64,000 nt of DNA from [Limnothrix rosea] IAM M-220 (lineage in GTDB: Bacteria > Cyanobacteriota > Cyanobacteriia > Cyanobacteriales > MRBY01). Shown piece by piece: positions 46,182-56,694 of the stretch. The translations under genes and the position numbers were made by a program. The stretch's first letter is position 1, and the number at the start of each line of letters is the position of its first letter. The notes under the pieces are model-generated. The model saw nothing but the letters and a program-made list of their open reading frames with translations. It was not told the origin of the DNA and did not search any database. The stretch is taken from contig NZ_MRBY01000005.1 of the NCBI RefSeq assembly GCF_001904615.1, forward strand, positions 29,249 through 93,248, read 5' to 3'.

Positions 46182-46211
46182 GGAGTAGGTTGATAAGCCT
46201 ATACCTACTCC
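46182..46211 (-). terminator. Hairpin between tufA and rpsJ
   Basis: GGAGTAGGT (46211-46203 read on the minus strand) pairs perfectly with ACCTACTCC (46190-46182), with a 12-base loop, followed by TTAATTTCTTTTATAT. It is 19 bp after the tufA stop and could terminate or reduce transcription into rpsJ. Confidence 0.7.
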
Positions 46212-46229
46212 CAGGGTTAGCTAACGTTA

Positions 46230-47459
46230 CTATTTAATGATCTTGGAAACAGTTCCAGCACCAATAGTACGACCGCCTTCACGAATCGCAAAACGCATGC
46301 CTTGCTCAATCGCAACAGGGTTAATGAGTTCAACCGTCATCTTGATGCGATCGCCGGGCATCACCATTTCAGCCGCAGAACCATCATCAGCAGTGAAGTC
46401 AGTGATGATACCAGTTACATCAGTTGTACGGACATAAAACTGAGGACGATAGTTAGGGAAGAAAGGAGTGTGACGACCACCTTCTTCCTTAGTGAGTACA
46501 TAAACTTCAGCTTCAAAGTTTGTGTGAGGAGTGATAGAGCCGGGCTTAGAAAGAACCATGCCACGCTCAATATCTTCCTTCTGGATACCACGAAGAAGTA
46601 CACCAACGTTGTCACCAGCCATACCCTGATCGAGACTCTTCTGGAACATCTCAACACCCGTTACGGTAGTGCTGCGAGTGTCTTTAATACCAACAATTTC
46701 AATGGTTTCACCAACCTTGACTGTTCCACGCTCAATACGACCAGTGGCCACAGTACCACGACCAGTGATCGAGAAAACGTCCTCTACAGCCATCAAGAAA
46801 GGCTTATCAACATCACGCTCAGGAAGAGGCATATATTCATCGACACTCTTCATGAGAGCAAGAATCTTGTCAACCCAAGGATCTTCCCCTTCTTTAATAG
46901 CTGGATTAGCAACAAGGGCTTCAACAGCCTTGAGGGCAGAACCAGTAGTAATAGGAATATCGTCGCCAGGAAAATCATATTCATCAAGAAGTTCGCGAAC
47001 TTCAAGCTCAACAAGCTCGAGAAGCTCTTCATCATCTACTTGGTCTTCTTTGTTAAGGAAAACAACCAAGCTAGGAACACCAACCTGCTTTGCAAGGAGA
47101 ATGTGCTCACGAGTCTGGGGCATAGGACCGTCAGCAGCGGATACAACCAGAATACCGCCGTCCATTTGAGCTGCGCCAGTAATCATGTTCTTGACATAGT
47201 CAGCGTGACCAGGGCAGTCAACGTGAGCATAGTGACGATCTGCAGTTTCATACTCAACGTGAGCAGTGTTGATTGTGATACCACGCGCCTTTTCTTCAGG
47301 GGCTGCATCAATATCTTCGTAATTTTGTGCTTTAGCACCACCTTGAGCCGCCAAAGCCATAGTGATCGCTGCAGTTAGTGTTGTTTTACCATGGTCAACG
47401 TGACCAACAGTACCAATATTGGCGTGGGGTTTGTTTCTTTCAAACTTTTCGCGTGCCAT
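46230..47459 (-). CDS. tufA: Elongation factor Tu
   Basis: This 409-residue GTPase delivers aminoacyl-tRNA to the ribosome. The GTP-binding motifs are [22 protein letters not shown] and [11 protein letters not shown]; the switch I region [12 protein letters not shown] and the domain 2/3 segments ([49 protein letters not shown]) are all present. The cyanobacterial ~10-residue insertion near [16 protein letters not shown] is visible. It is 22 bp downstream of fusA and co-transcribed with it. Confidence 0.98.
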   Translation of the reverse strand: MAREKFERNKPHANIGTVGHVDHGKTTLTAAITMALAAQGGAKAQNYEDIDAAPEEKARGITINTAHVEYETADRHYAHVDCPGHADYVKNMITGAAQMDGGILVVSAADGPMPQTREHILLAKQVGVPSLVVFLNKEDQVDDEELLELVELEVRELLDEYDFPGDDIPITTGSALKAVEALVANPAIKEGEDPWVDKILALMKSVDEYMPLPERDVDKPFLMAVEDVFSITGRGTVATGRIERGTVKVGETIEIVGIKDTRSTTVTGVEMFQKSLDQGMAGDNVGVLLRGIQKEDIERGMVLSKPGSITPHTNFEAEVYVLTKEEGGRHTPFFPNYRPQFYVRTTDVTGIITDFTADDGSAAEMVMPGDRIKMTVELINPVAIEQGMRFAIREGGRTIGAGTVSKIIK

Positions 47460-47481
47460 GTGTTTTGTTTTTCCTTAATCG

Positions 47482-49563
47482 TTAAAAGTGTGCGTTCCCT
47501 TTGTTTTTGGCGATGATGGCTTCAGCCACGTGGCGAGGCACTTCATCGTAATTGCTAAATTCCATCGAGAAGATACCACGTCCTTGGGTTTTAGAGCGAA
47601 TATCTGTGGCATAACCAAACATTTCAGCTAATGGAACTTTAGCGGATACTTTGGCGATACCATCGTCGGAATTCATGCCTTGGATGTTACCCCGTCGGGC
47701 ATTGAGGTCACCCATGATCTCCCCAAGGAAATCCTCAGGTACTTCAACCTCAACTTGCATAATGGGTTCTAACACTACTGGGGACGCTTGGTCAACAGCA
47801 TTACGGATCGCAATAGAGGCTGCAATCTTAAATGCCATTTCTGAAGAGTCCACGTCATGAAATGAGCCATCTAGCAAGGTGGCTTTGAGATCGATCATAG
47901 GGTAGCCTGCGATGATACCAGATTCACAAGCTTCTTTCATGCCTTGTTCGACAGAAGGAATATATTCTCGCGGAATCGTACCACCGACAATTTTTGATTC
48001 AAACTCAAAGCCCGTGCCCTCATCACCGGGTTTAACGTTGATGACGACGTGACCATATTGACCTTTCCCACCGCTTTGGCGGATAAATTTACCTTCCGCT
48101 TTGGCTGGTTGGCGAATTGTCTCTCGGTAAGCAACTTGAGGTTGACCAACGTCTGCTTCGACTTTAAATTCGCGAAGCATCCGATCAACAAGGATTTCGA
48201 GGTGAAGTTCTCCCATCCCTGCAATCACGGTTTGATTGGTCTCTGGGTCGACGCTGACACGAAAAGTCGGGTCTTCGTCTGACAGTGACTGGAGAGCTTT
48301 TGATAGTTTCTCCATGTCTTGCTTGGTCTTGGGCTCCACTGCAACGGAGATCACTGGCTCTGGAATATAAAGCGATTCGAGGATAATCGGTTCGCTTGCG
48401 TCACAGAGGGTATCTCCTGTTGTTGTATCCCGCATACCAATTACTGCGCCTAGGTCTCCAGCCCGTAGGGCATCTACTTCGATGCGTTCATTGGACTTGA
48501 GAACAATCAGTCGAGAAATACGCTCTTTTTTATCTTTTGTAGAGTTATAGATATAGCTACCTTTCTCGATAACACCGGAATAAACCCGAATAAAGGTTAG
48601 TCGACCATAGGGATCAGAGGCAATTTTGAAGGCTAGTGCGGCAAATGGCTCTTCATCGCTGGCTGGGCGATCGCCTTCTGTTCCATCTGGAAGCTCCCCT
48701 GTAATAGCTGGAACTTCTAAGGGAGAAGGTAAATAATCAACTACCGCATCAAGTAATAATTGAACACCTTTATTTTTGAAGGCAGAACCACATAACAACG
48801 GCATAATTGAGCCGTTAATCGTCCCTGCGCGGAGGGCGGCCATAATTTCAGCCTCGGTAAACTCTTCACCCTCTAAATATTTCTCTAGAAGTGTCTCGTT
48901 AGATTCGGCGATCGCCTCAATTAATAAAGCCCGATACTCTTCAGCCTGCTCCTGTAAAGATTCCGGGATGGGCACAACCTCTATTTCTTGACCAATATCA
49001 TCTTTGTAAATAGACGCTTCCATCTTGACGAGATCAACAATCCCCTCAAAGTCAGCCTCAGCTCCAATCGGTAGCTGAATCGGCACTGCATTTGCCTTAA
49101 GGCGATTCTTGATTTGCTCGTAGACCTTAAAAAAATTAGCTCCCGTACGATCCATCTTGTTGACGAATGCAATACGAGGTACTCGATACCTATCCGCTTG
49201 ACGCCAAACCGTTTCTGATTGAGGCTGAACACCACCAACAGAACAAAAAACAGCAATCACACCATCAAGCACTCGCATTGAGCGCTCAACTTCAATGGTG
49301 AAATCAACGTGACCCGGAGTGTCAATAATATTTACTTTGTGGTCACGCCAGCTAGTGCTAATTGCGGCCGCTGTAATCGTGATACCACGCTCTCTTTCCT
49401 GCTCCATCCAATCAGTTACAGCATTGCCATCATGAACTTCCCCGAGCTTATGAACAATACCGGAGTAGAACAAAATTCTTTCAGTTGTCGTCGTTTTTCC
49501 CGCGTCAATATGAGCGGCAATACCGATATTACGGATTTTTTCTAGGGCAATGCTACGAGACAT
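47482..49563 (-). CDS. fusA: Elongation factor G
   Basis: This 693-residue translocase GTPase contains G1 [15 protein letters not shown], switch [17 protein letters not shown]3 DTPGHVDF, G4 [10 protein letters not shown], and domains II-V with [11 protein letters not shown] and [29 protein letters not shown]. It drives movement of tRNA and mRNA on the ribosome. The length is standard. It sits between rpsG (235 bp upstream) and tufA in the str order. Confidence 0.98.
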   Translation of the reverse strand: MSRSIALEKIRNIGIAAHIDAGKTTTTERILFYSGIVHKLGEVHDGNAVTDWMEQERERGITITAAAISTSWRDHKVNIIDTPGHVDFTIEVERSMRVLDGVIAVFCSVGGVQPQSETVWRQADRYRVPRIAFVNKMDRTGANFFKVYEQIKNRLKANAVPIQLPIGAEADFEGIVDLVKMEASIYKDDIGQEIEVVPIPESLQEQAEEYRALLIEAIAESNETLLEKYLEGEEFTEAEIMAALRAGTINGSIMPLLCGSAFKNKGVQLLLDAVVDYLPSPLEVPAITGELPDGTEGDRPASDEEPFAALAFKIASDPYGRLTFIRVYSGVIEKGSYIYNSTKDKKERISRLIVLKSNERIEVDALRAGDLGAVIGMRDTTTGDTLCDASEPIILESLYIPEPVISVAVEPKTKQDMEKLSKALQSLSDEDPTFRVSVDPETNQTVIAGMGELHLEILVDRMLREFKVEADVGQPQVAYRETIRQPAKAEGKFIRQSGGKGQYGHVVINVKPGDEGTGFEFESKIVGGTIPREYIPSVEQGMKEACESGIIAGYPMIDLKATLLDGSFHDVDSSEMAFKIAASIAIRNAVDQASPVVLEPIMQVEVEVPEDFLGEIMGDLNARRGNIQGMNSDDGIAKVSAKVPLAEMFGYATDIRSKTQGRGIFSMEFSNYDEVPRHVAEAIIAKNKGNAHF

Positions 49564-49798
49564 ATTTATTTCCTAAACCGAAAATAATTTCGGACAGAGT
49601 AAAAAAACATCACAATAGTGAATAGTTGATTTACTTGTTTGTCTTAATATTTCTTTGCAATGGCGGCTTACTATTATATTGAAGTTCGTGATTTTTGCCA
49701 AGAGAAAGTTGGCTGAGGCTAACTTATCAAAACTATTGCTTTCGATAAATGTGACTAAACCAATCTGCCCCTTAGCAAAAACTCATGACACCATTGAC

Positions 49799-50269
49799 TT
49801 AGTAGCGGTAATGAGCAAATGCCTTATTTGCTTCTGCCATGCGGTGAGTGTCTTCACGCTTTTTGATAGCCCCACCGGTCTCATTCGCTGCATCCATCAG
49901 CTCATTTGCCAGCTTCATCGCCATGGTTTTGCCGGAGCGTTGACGGGCGTAGCCAATTAACCAACGCAGAGCAAGGGCTGTACCACGTCCTTGGCGAACT
50001 TCCATGGGCACTTGATAGGTTGCACCACCAACACGACGTGCTTTTACTTCGACGAGAGGTGTGAGATTGCGAATGGCTTCTTCAAAAACTTCGATGGGGT
50101 CACTGCCGGTTCTTTCTTTAATGATGTCTAGGGCATCGTAAACAATCCGTGCTGCCAAGGATTTTTTGCCACTACTCATCACACGACGAATGGTCATGCT
50201 AAGGAGTCGGTTGTTATATACGGCATCTGGGGGAACTTCGCGCTTTTTTGTGACTGAACGACGAGACAT
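49799..50269 (-). CDS. rpsG: 30S ribosomal protein S7
   Basis: This 156-residue primary binder of the 16S rRNA 3' domain is recognisable from [61 protein letters not shown] and [55 protein letters not shown]. It is separated from rpsL by 281 bp, longer than usual within an operon. The gap holds no gene. Confidence 0.98.
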   Translation of the reverse strand: MSRRSVTKKREVPPDAVYNNRLLSMTIRRVMSSGKKSLAARIVYDALDIIKERTGSDPIEVFEEAIRNLTPLVEVKARRVGGATYQVPMEVRQGRGTALALRWLIGYARQRSGKTMAMKLANELMDAANETGGAIKKREDTHRMAEANKAFAHYRY

Positions 50270-50550
50270 ATGATTTTAGGAACTCAAAGGTAATAAGTTT
50301 TTACGAAAGTTGTTGTTTGCTACTGAGCAAACTGAGGGCAGCAACTTTTTTATAGGTCAAACATTCCTCTGATACCGTGAGATTTGGAATGCTTGATTTT
50401 AAGACTTAGAATAACTTTGCCATTTCCAAAATTCGGAAAATAAAAGCTAATAGATAAATTAATTGATAGATTTCAGCCGAGGCAAGTGCAACTCTTTGCC
50501 GACGAACTGGTAAAACATATCAAATATCAAAAAAACTAGTCTGTCGGAAA

Positions 50551-50925
50551 TTATTCCTTCGGACGCTTTGCTCCGTACTTAGAACGGCTTTGGCGGCGAT
50601 CTTTCACACCGGTTGCATCGAGGGTACCGCGAACAATGTGGTAACGGACACCCGGAAGGTCTTTGACACGACCACCACGAATTAAAACAACAGAGTGTTC
50701 TTGGAGGTTGTGACCGATGCCAGGGATATATGCGGTTACTTCAAATCCAGAAGTTAGGCGAACACGGGCAACCTTACGGAGTGCGGAGTTCGGCTTTTTT
50801 GGAGTGGTTGTGTAAACGCGTGTGCAGACACCTCGACGCTGGGGGCACTGCTTCAATGCGGGAGACTTTGTTTTCTTTTTAAGCTTATACCGCTCTGAAC
50901 GAATAAGTTGTTGGATAGTTGGCAT
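50551..50925 (-). CDS. rpsL: 30S ribosomal protein S12
   Basis: This 124-residue protein of the 30S decoding centre starts [32 protein letters not shown] and has the conserved [19 protein letters not shown] and [29 protein letters not shown] loops. The streptomycin-contact lysines in KPNSA and VKDLPGVR are the wild-type residues. It heads the str cluster. The upstream A-type carrier ends 82 bp before it, so the operon promoter is probably in that gap. Confidence 0.98.
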   Translation of the reverse strand: MPTIQQLIRSERYKLKKKTKSPALKQCPQRRGVCTRVYTTTPKKPNSALRKVARVRLTSGFEVTAYIPGIGHNLQEHSVVLIRGGRVKDLPGVRYHIVRGTLDATGVKDRRQSRSKYGAKRPKE

Positions 50926-51006
50926 AAATATTTGCCCTACGTGCGCGATGATCGTAGGTCATTAGCATTGACAAATAACCATCATATTGAGTTTGAATCT
51001 GTTATG

Positions 51007-51336
51007 TCAAGTTTCTTCTTGAAAAGATTGTCCGCAGTTGCAAATCTTTGAGGCGTTGGGATTTGTGAAGCGGAAGCCGCCACCCATTAGGTCTTCGGAA
51101 AAGTCGAGGCTGATGTTTTGCAGTTGTTCTTTGTCTGAGTCACTCACGAGGATTTTAATGTTGCGGCTGTTGTATTGTTGATCGTCTTCTTTGGGTGTTT
51201 TTTCTAGGGAAAATTGATAGATAAAATCGAGACACCCACCTTTGGTGAGTCCAAGGCGTAGGTAGCTATTGGTGGCATTGCGGCTACGCTGGATACGTTT
51301 GATCTCTTGGGCGGCGGTGGGTGTAATTTGAATCAT
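51007..51336 (-). CDS. A-type iron-sulfur cluster carrier (IscA/SufA-like)
   Basis: This 109-residue HesB/IscA fold protein delivers or stores Fe-S clusters. The three conserved cysteines are visible: one in GGCLDF and two in the C-terminal CNCGQSF. MIQITPTAAQEIKRIQ and the strand DLMGGGFRFTNPNA are typical. Asn replaces the usual Gly in C-x-C-G, a common cyanobacterial variant. It is 24 bp after the cupin gene on the same strand, suggesting co-transcription. Confidence 0.9.
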   Translation of the reverse strand: MIQITPTAAQEIKRIQRSRNATNSYLRLGLTKGGCLDFIYQFSLEKTPKEDDQQYNSRNIKILVSDSDKEQLQNISLDFSEDLMGGGFRFTNPNASKICNCGQSFQEET

Positions 51337-51360
51337 ATTTTGGATTAATAAATCTCTAAA

Positions 51361-51765
51361 CTACTTGCGAGAATAGTCATCCTGGAAACGAATAATATCA
51401 TCTTCACCAAGGTATTCGCCGTTTTGGACTTCGATCAGGACAAGGGGGACAACGCCGGGATTTTCTAGGCGATGGGTGGTGCAGGCGGGAACGTAGGTGG
51501 ACTGGTTTGGGGTTAGAAGTTCGGTTTTGTCGCCACATTCGACATGGGCTGTGCCGCAGACGACAATCCAGTGTTCACTGCGGTGGTGGTGCATTTGCAG
51601 GCTAAGGCGGTGACCGGGGTTAACTTCAATGCGTTTGATTTTGTAGCCGGGGCCTTCGTCGAGTACGGTAAATGTTCCCCACGGGCGGGTGTCGGAAATG
51701 GGGGCTTTGATGGTGAGGCGATCGCCTTCTTGCTTGATTGTGGGAGCTGTTGTTGCTTGAACCAT
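51361..51765 (-). CDS. Cupin resembling the mannose-6-phosphate isomerase type II domain
   Basis: This 134-residue protein corresponds to the C-terminal isomerase domain of bifunctional ManC/CpsB enzymes: RPWGTFTVLDEGPGYKIKRIEVNPGHRLSLQMHHHRSEHWIVVCGTAHV covers the metal-binding His cluster and Glu. TPNQSTYVPACTTHRLENPG carries the last His, and LVLIEVQNGEYLGEDDIIRFQDDY is the family end. The GDP-mannose pyrophosphorylase half is missing, so it may interconvert mannose-6-P and fructose-6-P or serve as a sugar-phosphate cupin. It lies between tadA and the Fe-S carrier. Confidence 0.85.
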   Translation of the reverse strand: MVQATTAPTIKQEGDRLTIKAPISDTRPWGTFTVLDEGPGYKIKRIEVNPGHRLSLQMHHHRSEHWIVVCGTAHVECGDKTELLTPNQSTYVPACTTHRLENPGVVPLVLIEVQNGEYLGEDDIIRFQDDYSRK

Positions 51766-51813
51766 ACTGGTAACCTCAGAAGAGCAGTGTTGAGACAGAA
51801 GTCTGATATAACT

Positions 51814-52320
51814 CTAAGTTACCCATTTGTGCTGTATGTTGCTGCAACTTTGTCGAGTCTTCATAAACCAGGTCTGGAGAAGTTGACGGCAGTCGGATGA
51901 GGCGATCCCGCCGATGATTTCGGGGCGGTGATTTGAGAAGGTTGCATCTGGGAAATTGGCGACGCTACGTAAAACTCCTGTTTTGGGATCGTCTGTGCCG
52001 TAAACAACGGTTTTTAGGCGAGCATGGAGAATGGCACCAGCGCACATGGGGCAGGGCTCAAGGGTGACGTAAAGGGTGCAGTTGTTTAAGTGCCAATTTT
52101 GGTGGTGTTGGGCAGCGGCACGGATTGCTAAAATTTCTGCGTGGGCTGTGGGGTCGTGGTTTTTTTCTTTGCGGTTGGCGCTTTGGGCGATAGGTTGATT
52201 TTTGTTGTCAATGATTACTGCTCCCACTGGGATTTCCCCGGATTTTCCGGCAATTTTGGCAAGGGCGATCGCCTTATTCATCCAATAGAGATGGCGGTCA
52301 TATTCTGCTTGGGAAATCAT
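51814..52320 (-). CDS. tadA: tRNA-specific adenosine deaminase
   Basis: This 168-residue deaminase converts A34 to inosine in the tRNA-Arg(ACG) anticodon. The zinc motif is HAEILAIRAA and PCPMCAGAILHAR, with the proton-shuttling Glu in HAE. IPVGAVIIDNKNQPIA and LYVTLEPC are typical of TadA. Its ATG overlaps the glutaredoxin stop (ATGA), so the two are translationally coupled. A C-terminal tail of ~25 residues (TWFMKTRQSCSNIQHKWVT) is slightly longer than usual. Confidence 0.93.
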   Translation of the reverse strand: MISQAEYDRHLYWMNKAIALAKIAGKSGEIPVGAVIIDNKNQPIAQSANRKEKNHDPTAHAEILAIRAAAQHHQNWHLNNCTLYVTLEPCPMCAGAILHARLKTVVYGTDDPKTGVLRSVANFPDATFSNHRPEIIGGIASSDCRQLLQTWFMKTRQSCSNIQHKWVT

Positions 52321-52622
52321 TGGGCTAGAAGTGTCGATAATTCTCCCTGTTTGTCCAGTTCAAACAAATCGGTGCAGCCACCAATATGATTATTGTTAAT
52401 AAAAATCTGCGGGACAGAACGTTTGCCGTTAGAGCGGTCTGCCATCTTGTCGCGGGCCTGGGCGTTCCTGTCAATTTTGTATTCTGTGAAATGAACGCCT
52501 TTAAAAAATAATAAAAGTTTTGCGGCAATGCAGTATGGACAGGTTTGCCAGGTATAAATTTCGACCTTTGCGTTGATGCCTTCTGCACTTTTACCGAATA
52601 ACGGATTGAGCCAATCAAACAT
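52317..52622 (-). CDS. grxC: Glutaredoxin 3-type
   Basis: This 101-residue dithiol glutaredoxin has the active site CPYC in VEIYTWQTCPYCIAAKLLL, the cis-proline segment SVPQIFINNNHIGGCTDL, and the GSH-binding GGCTD. It reduces protein disulfides with glutathione. It is upstream of tadA with a 4-base ATGA overlap and is divergent from ahcY. The ~17 extra N-terminal residues (MFDWLNPLFGKSAEGIN) precede the usual start and are typical of the cyanobacterial form. Confidence 0.93.
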   Translation of the reverse strand: MFDWLNPLFGKSAEGINAKVEIYTWQTCPYCIAAKLLLFFKGVHFTEYKIDRNAQARDKMADRSNGKRSVPQIFINNNHIGGCTDLFELDKQGELSTLLAQ

Positions 52623-52765
52623 TTTTTCTAAATTCCTCGCTTCTATGTTCCACTTTAGCGATGTATAAACACATTTAGTCGGTAAAACTGGGCAAAGCCA
52701 ACTGTCTTAAGGTTAAACTTTTATTTGATCAACCCTCTTTTGGACATTAACTGGATAGTAGATTT

Positions 52766-54142
52766 ATGAGCACATCAACACTCACCCGTGACTATAAGGT
52801 CGCTGATATTAGCCTCGCGAGTTGGGGACGCAAGGAGATTGCGATCGCCGAAGGTGAAATGCCAGCTCTGATGACTATTCGTAAGAAGTACAGTAATAGT
52901 AAGCCTTTGGCTGGTGCAAAGATTATTGGTTGTATTCATATGACCATTCAGACTGCTGTGCTAATTGAAACTCTCATTGAACTGGGCGCAGAAGTCCGGT
53001 GGTCTTCTTGTAATATTTTCTCTACCCAAGACCATGCCGCTGCGGCGATCGCCGAATCTGGCGTACCCGTCTTTGCCTGGAAAGGTGAAACCGAAGAAGA
53101 ATATATGTGGTGCATCGAGCAAACCTGTCGTACCGCGTCCGGCGAACTATGGGATGCCAACATGATTTTAGATGATGGCGGAGACCTCACAGGCTACATC
53201 CACGAAACCTATCCCGAAATGCTCACCAAGATCCATGGTGTGACGGAAGAAACCACCACCGGTGTGCACCGTCTCTATGAAATGCTCGAAAAGGGTGAGC
53301 TCAAAATTCCCGCCATTAACGTCAATGACGCAGTAACTAAGACAAAAAATGACAACAAGTACGGTTGTCGCCATAGCCTTAACGATGCGATCAAGCGAGG
53401 TACTGACCACCTTATGGCAGGGAAAAAAGCTCTTGTAATCGGCTACGGTGACGTGGGTAAAGGTTCCGCCGCTTCCCTCCGCCAAGAAGGGATGATCGTT
53501 AAGGTTGCTGAAGTTGATCCTATCTGCGCAATGCAGGCTTGCATGGATGGCTTTGAAGTGGTTTCTCCCTTCATTAATGGCGTTAATAACGGCGCTGAGA
53601 GTGTTGATAAAGACCTTTTGGCGAAAACTGATTTGTTGGTCACTGCCACTGGTAACTTCAATGTTTGTGATGCCAATATGTTGAAAGCCCTTAAGCCTAG
53701 TGCTGTGGTTTGCAACATTGGTCACTTTGACAATGAGATTGACACTGCTTATATGCGTGAGCACTGGCAGTGGGAAGAGGTTAAGCCCCAAGTCCATAAG
53801 GTCTACCGTAGTGATGATCCCCAAGACTTTTTACTGCTATTGTCTGAAGGCCGTTTGGTGAATCTCGGTAACGCTACTGGCCACCCTTCTCGCATCATGG
53901 ATGGTTCTTTTGCAAACCAAGTTTTGGCTCAAATGTTCTTGTTTGAGCGTAAGTTTGCGGAGCAAAATCCTGAAGATCGCGCCATTACTGTTGAAGTTCT
54001 GCCTAAGCATCTTGATGAGGAAGTGGCGCGCTATATGGTTGAAGGTTTTGGTGGTGTGGTTACGCAGCTCACTCCTGCCCAAGCGGACTACATCCATGTA
54101 TCTGTAGAGGGGCCTTTCAAGACTGATAGCTATAAGTACTAA
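52766..54142 (+). CDS. ahcY: S-adenosylhomocysteine hydrolase
   Basis: This 458-residue enzyme splits S-adenosylhomocysteine to adenosine and homocysteine with tightly bound NAD. Conserved parts are [83 protein letters not shown], the Rossmann motif [15 protein letters not shown], and the C-terminal tail DSYKY, whose Lys and Tyr reach into the partner's cofactor site. The length suggests the longer type with the ~40-residue insertion. It removes the inhibitor formed by methylation reactions. It is followed by a palindromic hairpin. Confidence 0.95.
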   Translation: MSTSTLTRDYKVADISLASWGRKEIAIAEGEMPALMTIRKKYSNSKPLAGAKIIGCIHMTIQTAVLIETLIELGAEVRWSSCNIFSTQDHAAAAIAESGVPVFAWKGETEEEYMWCIEQTCRTASGELWDANMILDDGGDLTGYIHETYPEMLTKIHGVTEETTTGVHRLYEMLEKGELKIPAINVNDAVTKTKNDNKYGCRHSLNDAIKRGTDHLMAGKKALVIGYGDVGKGSAASLRQEGMIVKVAEVDPICAMQACMDGFEVVSPFINGVNNGAESVDKDLLAKTDLLVTATGNFNVCDANMLKALKPSAVVCNIGHFDNEIDTAYMREHWQWEEVKPQVHKVYRSDDPQDFLLLLSEGRLVNLGNATGHPSRIMDGSFANQVLAQMFLFERKFAEQNPEDRAITVEVLPKHLDEEVARYMVEGFGGVVTQLTPAQADYIHVSVEGPFKTDSYKY

Positions 54143-54161
54143 TTTTTTAGGTCTTGTTTTT

Positions 54162-54192
54162 TAGGGTCGAGGCGTTTTGCGAAACGACCCTA
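54162..54192. terminator. Hairpin between ahcY and the dihydroorotase-like gene
   Basis: TAGGGTCG (54162-54169) pairs with CGACCCTA (54185-54192); a nested GTTT/AAAC pairing in the loop competes. The element lies in a convergent gap of 117 bp, and CGATTTTTTGAAT follows on the plus strand, so it can terminate ahcY. It also resembles the palindromic GTAGGGTCG-type repeats seen in cyanobacterial spacers. Confidence 0.6.
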
Positions 54193-54259
54193 CATCGATT
54201 TTTTGAATCAATAATTGGAGCGGTTTTGTGGAGGTCATGCTTTGCGAAGCCGTTTTTAT

Positions 54260-55537
54260 TTAAGTAAGGAAGGATTGAGTAACTTTGCCGGATAGGGAGC
54301 GATTCCACCATGGGGTATTTGTTTGGGGGCAATGCAGATTTTTGTGATTGACCTGCCAAGTTTTACTTGGATCGAACAGGATTAATGGTTGCGGGTGTTC
54401 GGGGGCGATCGCCTTCACTTCTTTTCCTAAACATTTCTGGGGGTTGGTGCTGAGGGCTTGCCAGAGTTGGAGAGGCGACCAATCTTCGGAGACGACAAAA
54501 TTTTGCCAGAGGATTGGTAGGGCGAGTTCTAAACCAATGACTCCGGAAGGGGCTTCGGCAAAACTGACGGTTTTTTCTTCGTAGAGATAGGGTTGGTGAT
54601 CGATGGCGATCGCCTCAATAATCCCAGTTTTAACGGCTTCGATTAGGACTTCTTGATCGCTGGGATTACCGAGGGGTGGGTCAAACTTTAGGTTGGGATC
54701 GTAGGTGCTGAGGGCTTTGGTGTTCCAGAGTAAATGCATCCACGAGACGCTAGCAGTGATGGGCAAACCGCGTTTTTTTGCGTCGGCAATGAGTTCTACA
54801 CCCCGCGCAGTGGAAATACGCATCAAATGAACCGGGGTTTTTAGTTCGGCAACAAGCTCACAAATGGCGGCGATCGCCGTGGTTTCGACGGAAACTAATT
54901 CTTCAATCAAACCATAGGCCACACTCGCTTTACCGTAGCGGGCAGTGCCGCCATTTTGTAGCGCAAGATTTTTTGGGAAGAGGGCAATGGGTTGATTAAG
55001 GGGTCGTAAATATTCGAGAGTTCGCCGCAATAAATTCCAATTATCGATGGCGTGACCGTCGCTGAAACCGCAGGTATTCCCTAGAGTCAATTCGCCTAAT
55101 TCCGTTAAGCTTTCCCCTGCAAGTTTTTTTGTGATGGCAGCCCAAGGGTGAAAATTGGGTTTTGGGTCGGGCAAGTTATCAACGAGCTGCTGAAAACTGT
55201 TGAGCTGACCAATATTGTCGAGGGCTGGGTTGGTATCGGGCAAAATCCCCACCTGCGTAAATCCGCCGGCGATCGCCCCTTGTGCCAATTGCGCCAAAGT
55301 TTCGCGGGATTCATAACCCGGTTCACTGCAATGGCTATAGAGATCTACGAGACCGGGAGCCAAAATTAAATCTTCCGCTTCCATTTCTTCAACCCCTTCT
55401 GGGATGTCCGAAAGTTGTGGGGCGATCGCCCGAAGTTTGCCCCCTTGAAACAACACATCTTGGGGCTGATCTAACGTTGCCACGGGGTCGAGCACCCGCA
55501 CTTGACGTAATAGAACATTCTCTAAAGCCTGACTCAC
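54260..55537 (-). CDS. Dihydroorotase-like protein, metal-binding motif altered (PyrC')
   Basis: This 425-residue amidohydrolase-fold protein aligns with class I dihydroorotase: ILAPGLVDLYSHCSEPGYESRETL, GGFTQVGILPDTNPALD, ITKKLAGESLTELGEL, VHLMRISTARGVELI, IEAIAIDHQPYLYEEK. The usual HxHxR metal motif is YSHCSEP, so the first metal ligand His and the substrate Arg are missing, and DDG is replaced by CGFSDG. It is therefore probably the inactive PyrC'-type partner that scaffolds aspartate transcarbamoylase; residual activity is not excluded. The GTG at 55537 is chosen because AGGA lies 7 nt upstream; the frame reaches a TTG at 55558. Confidence 0.8.
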   Translation of the reverse strand: MSQALENVLLRQVRVLDPVATLDQPQDVLFQGGKLRAIAPQLSDIPEGVEEMEAEDLILAPGLVDLYSHCSEPGYESRETLAQLAQGAIAGGFTQVGILPDTNPALDNIGQLNSFQQLVDNLPDPKPNFHPWAAITKKLAGESLTELGELTLGNTCGFSDGHAIDNWNLLRRTLEYLRPLNQPIALFPKNLALQNGGTARYGKASVAYGLIEELVSVETTAIAAICELVAELKTPVHLMRISTARGVELIADAKKRGLPITASVSWMHLLWNTKALSTYDPNLKFDPPLGNPSDQEVLIEAVKTGIIEAIAIDHQPYLYEEKTVSFAEAPSGVIGLELALPILWQNFVVSEDWSPLQLWQALSTNPQKCLGKEVKAIAPEHPQPLILFDPSKTWQVNHKNLHCPQTNTPWWNRSLSGKVTQSFLT

Positions 55538-55738
55538 AACCTGTTTCCTCGTGCACAAATCCGCCCATCATTTTACTGGCTAACCTAAGAGCTACTGGCG
55601 TTTTTTGAAATTCAGCAATGATTCAGCATTTTTTGGCAGCAGTCTCTCCTTGAACCGCAAGCTTTTTTACAAAAGGGTTGCAATTCTGAATCCCAAATTT
55701 ATGATGAACGAAAGAAGTTTCAGGAGCTATGAGAAATT

Positions 55739-56335
55739 ATGAGTGCATTACGTGTGGGAATTGCGGGACCTGTCGGGTCGGGAAAAACGGCTCTTTTAGA
55801 TGCGCTTTGTAAGGCTTTGCGGGATAAATATCAAATTGCGGTGGTCACCAATGACATTTACACCAAAGAAGATGCCCAATTTTTAACGCGTTCGGGGGCG
55901 TTACCTGCTGAAAGAATTATGGGCGTGGAAACGGGCGGTTGTCCCCACACCGCGATTCGGGAAGATGCCTCGCTAAATTTGTCGGCGATCGCCCAACTAG
56001 AAGAACAATTCAATCCCCTTAAAATTTTATTTGTGGAAAGTGGCGGCGATAATCTCGCAGCAACCTTTAGCCCGGAGTTAGTGGATCTAACGATTTACGT
56101 GATCGATGTGGCAGCAGGGGACAAAATTCCTCGCAAAGGAGGGCCAGGCATCACAAAGTCAGATTTGCTGGTGATTAATAAAATCGATTTGGCTCCGGCA
56201 GTCGGCGCAGATCTAGATGTCATGGATCGAGATGCAAAGAAAATGCGCGGCAGTAAACCATTTCTTTTTAGTAATTTAAAAACCCAGAAAGGACTTGACG
56301 ATATCATTAGCTTTGTCGAAAAACATATTGTGTAA
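55739..56335 (+). CDS. ureG: Urease accessory GTPase
   Basis: UreG is the GTPase that drives nickel insertion into urease. Residues show P-loop [23 protein letters not shown], the nickel/zinc CPH motif in [33 protein letters not shown], and G4 NKIDLA. The length of 198 is normal. It lies alone here, 403 bp from any plus-strand partner and next to a toxin-antitoxin pair; the remaining ure genes must be elsewhere, as is common in cyanobacteria. Confidence 0.96.
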   Translation: MSALRVGIAGPVGSGKTALLDALCKALRDKYQIAVVTNDIYTKEDAQFLTRSGALPAERIMGVETGGCPHTAIREDASLNLSAIAQLEEQFNPLKILFVESGGDNLAATFSPELVDLTIYVIDVAAGDKIPRKGGPGITKSDLLVINKIDLAPAVGADLDVMDRDAKKMRGSKPFLFSNLKTQKGLDDIISFVEKHIV

Positions 56336-56409
56336 AACTCTCTCTATTGCCCGATATTCTCTTTAAATTATTTCGATATATTCAGTTGTTAGCAATGTTA
56401 ACTTGAGTT

Positions 56410-56694
56410 ATGTCTAATCCTACGCCTACTCTGATAAATCTAAAACAACTGCAACAGGATATTGCCTCTCTTTCTCCTGATGCTCAACAAGTAATTATTA
56501 ATCTCGTTAATTTGCTAAAAGATAAATCAGAAACTGAGCTTTCTCAAACAGCAGATAAATCACAAACACGAAATGTTTATCAAGAGTTTGTTGATAGTGG
56601 CTTAATTGGTTGTGTTGACGTAGACGAAGATTTATCTACAACGTATAAGAAAGTGTTGGCTGAAGGTTGGGCAAATAAATATGATCATCGCTGA
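56410..56694 (+). CDS. Antitoxin-like partner of the PIN toxin
   Basis: This 94-residue protein immediately precedes, and overlaps by 14 bp, the PIN-domain gene. The N-terminal helices (LINLKQLQQDIASLSPDAQQVIINLVNLLKD) resemble the short helical antitoxins of cyanobacterial VapBC-type pairs. The C-terminal part ends YQEFVDSGLIGCVDVDEDLSTTYKKVLAEGWANKYDHR, a tail that could occupy the toxin groove. I know no named DNA-binding motif here. Low HIP1 and AT-rich bases, unlike the flanking genes, hint at transfer. Confidence 0.7.
   Translation: MSNPTPTLINLKQLQQDIASLSPDAQQVIINLVNLLKDKSETELSQTADKSQTRNVYQEFVDSGLIGCVDVDEDLSTTYKKVLAEGWANKYDHR

Noticed and set aside
46302..47378. 358-codon plus-strand frame opposite tufA
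   Set aside because: It is the antisense of a highly conserved gene whose codon bias leaves the reverse frame open; the translation has no family features.
53168..53824. 218-codon minus-strand frame opposite ahcY
   Set aside because: It lies wholly antisense to a conserved gene, with no recognisable protein features.
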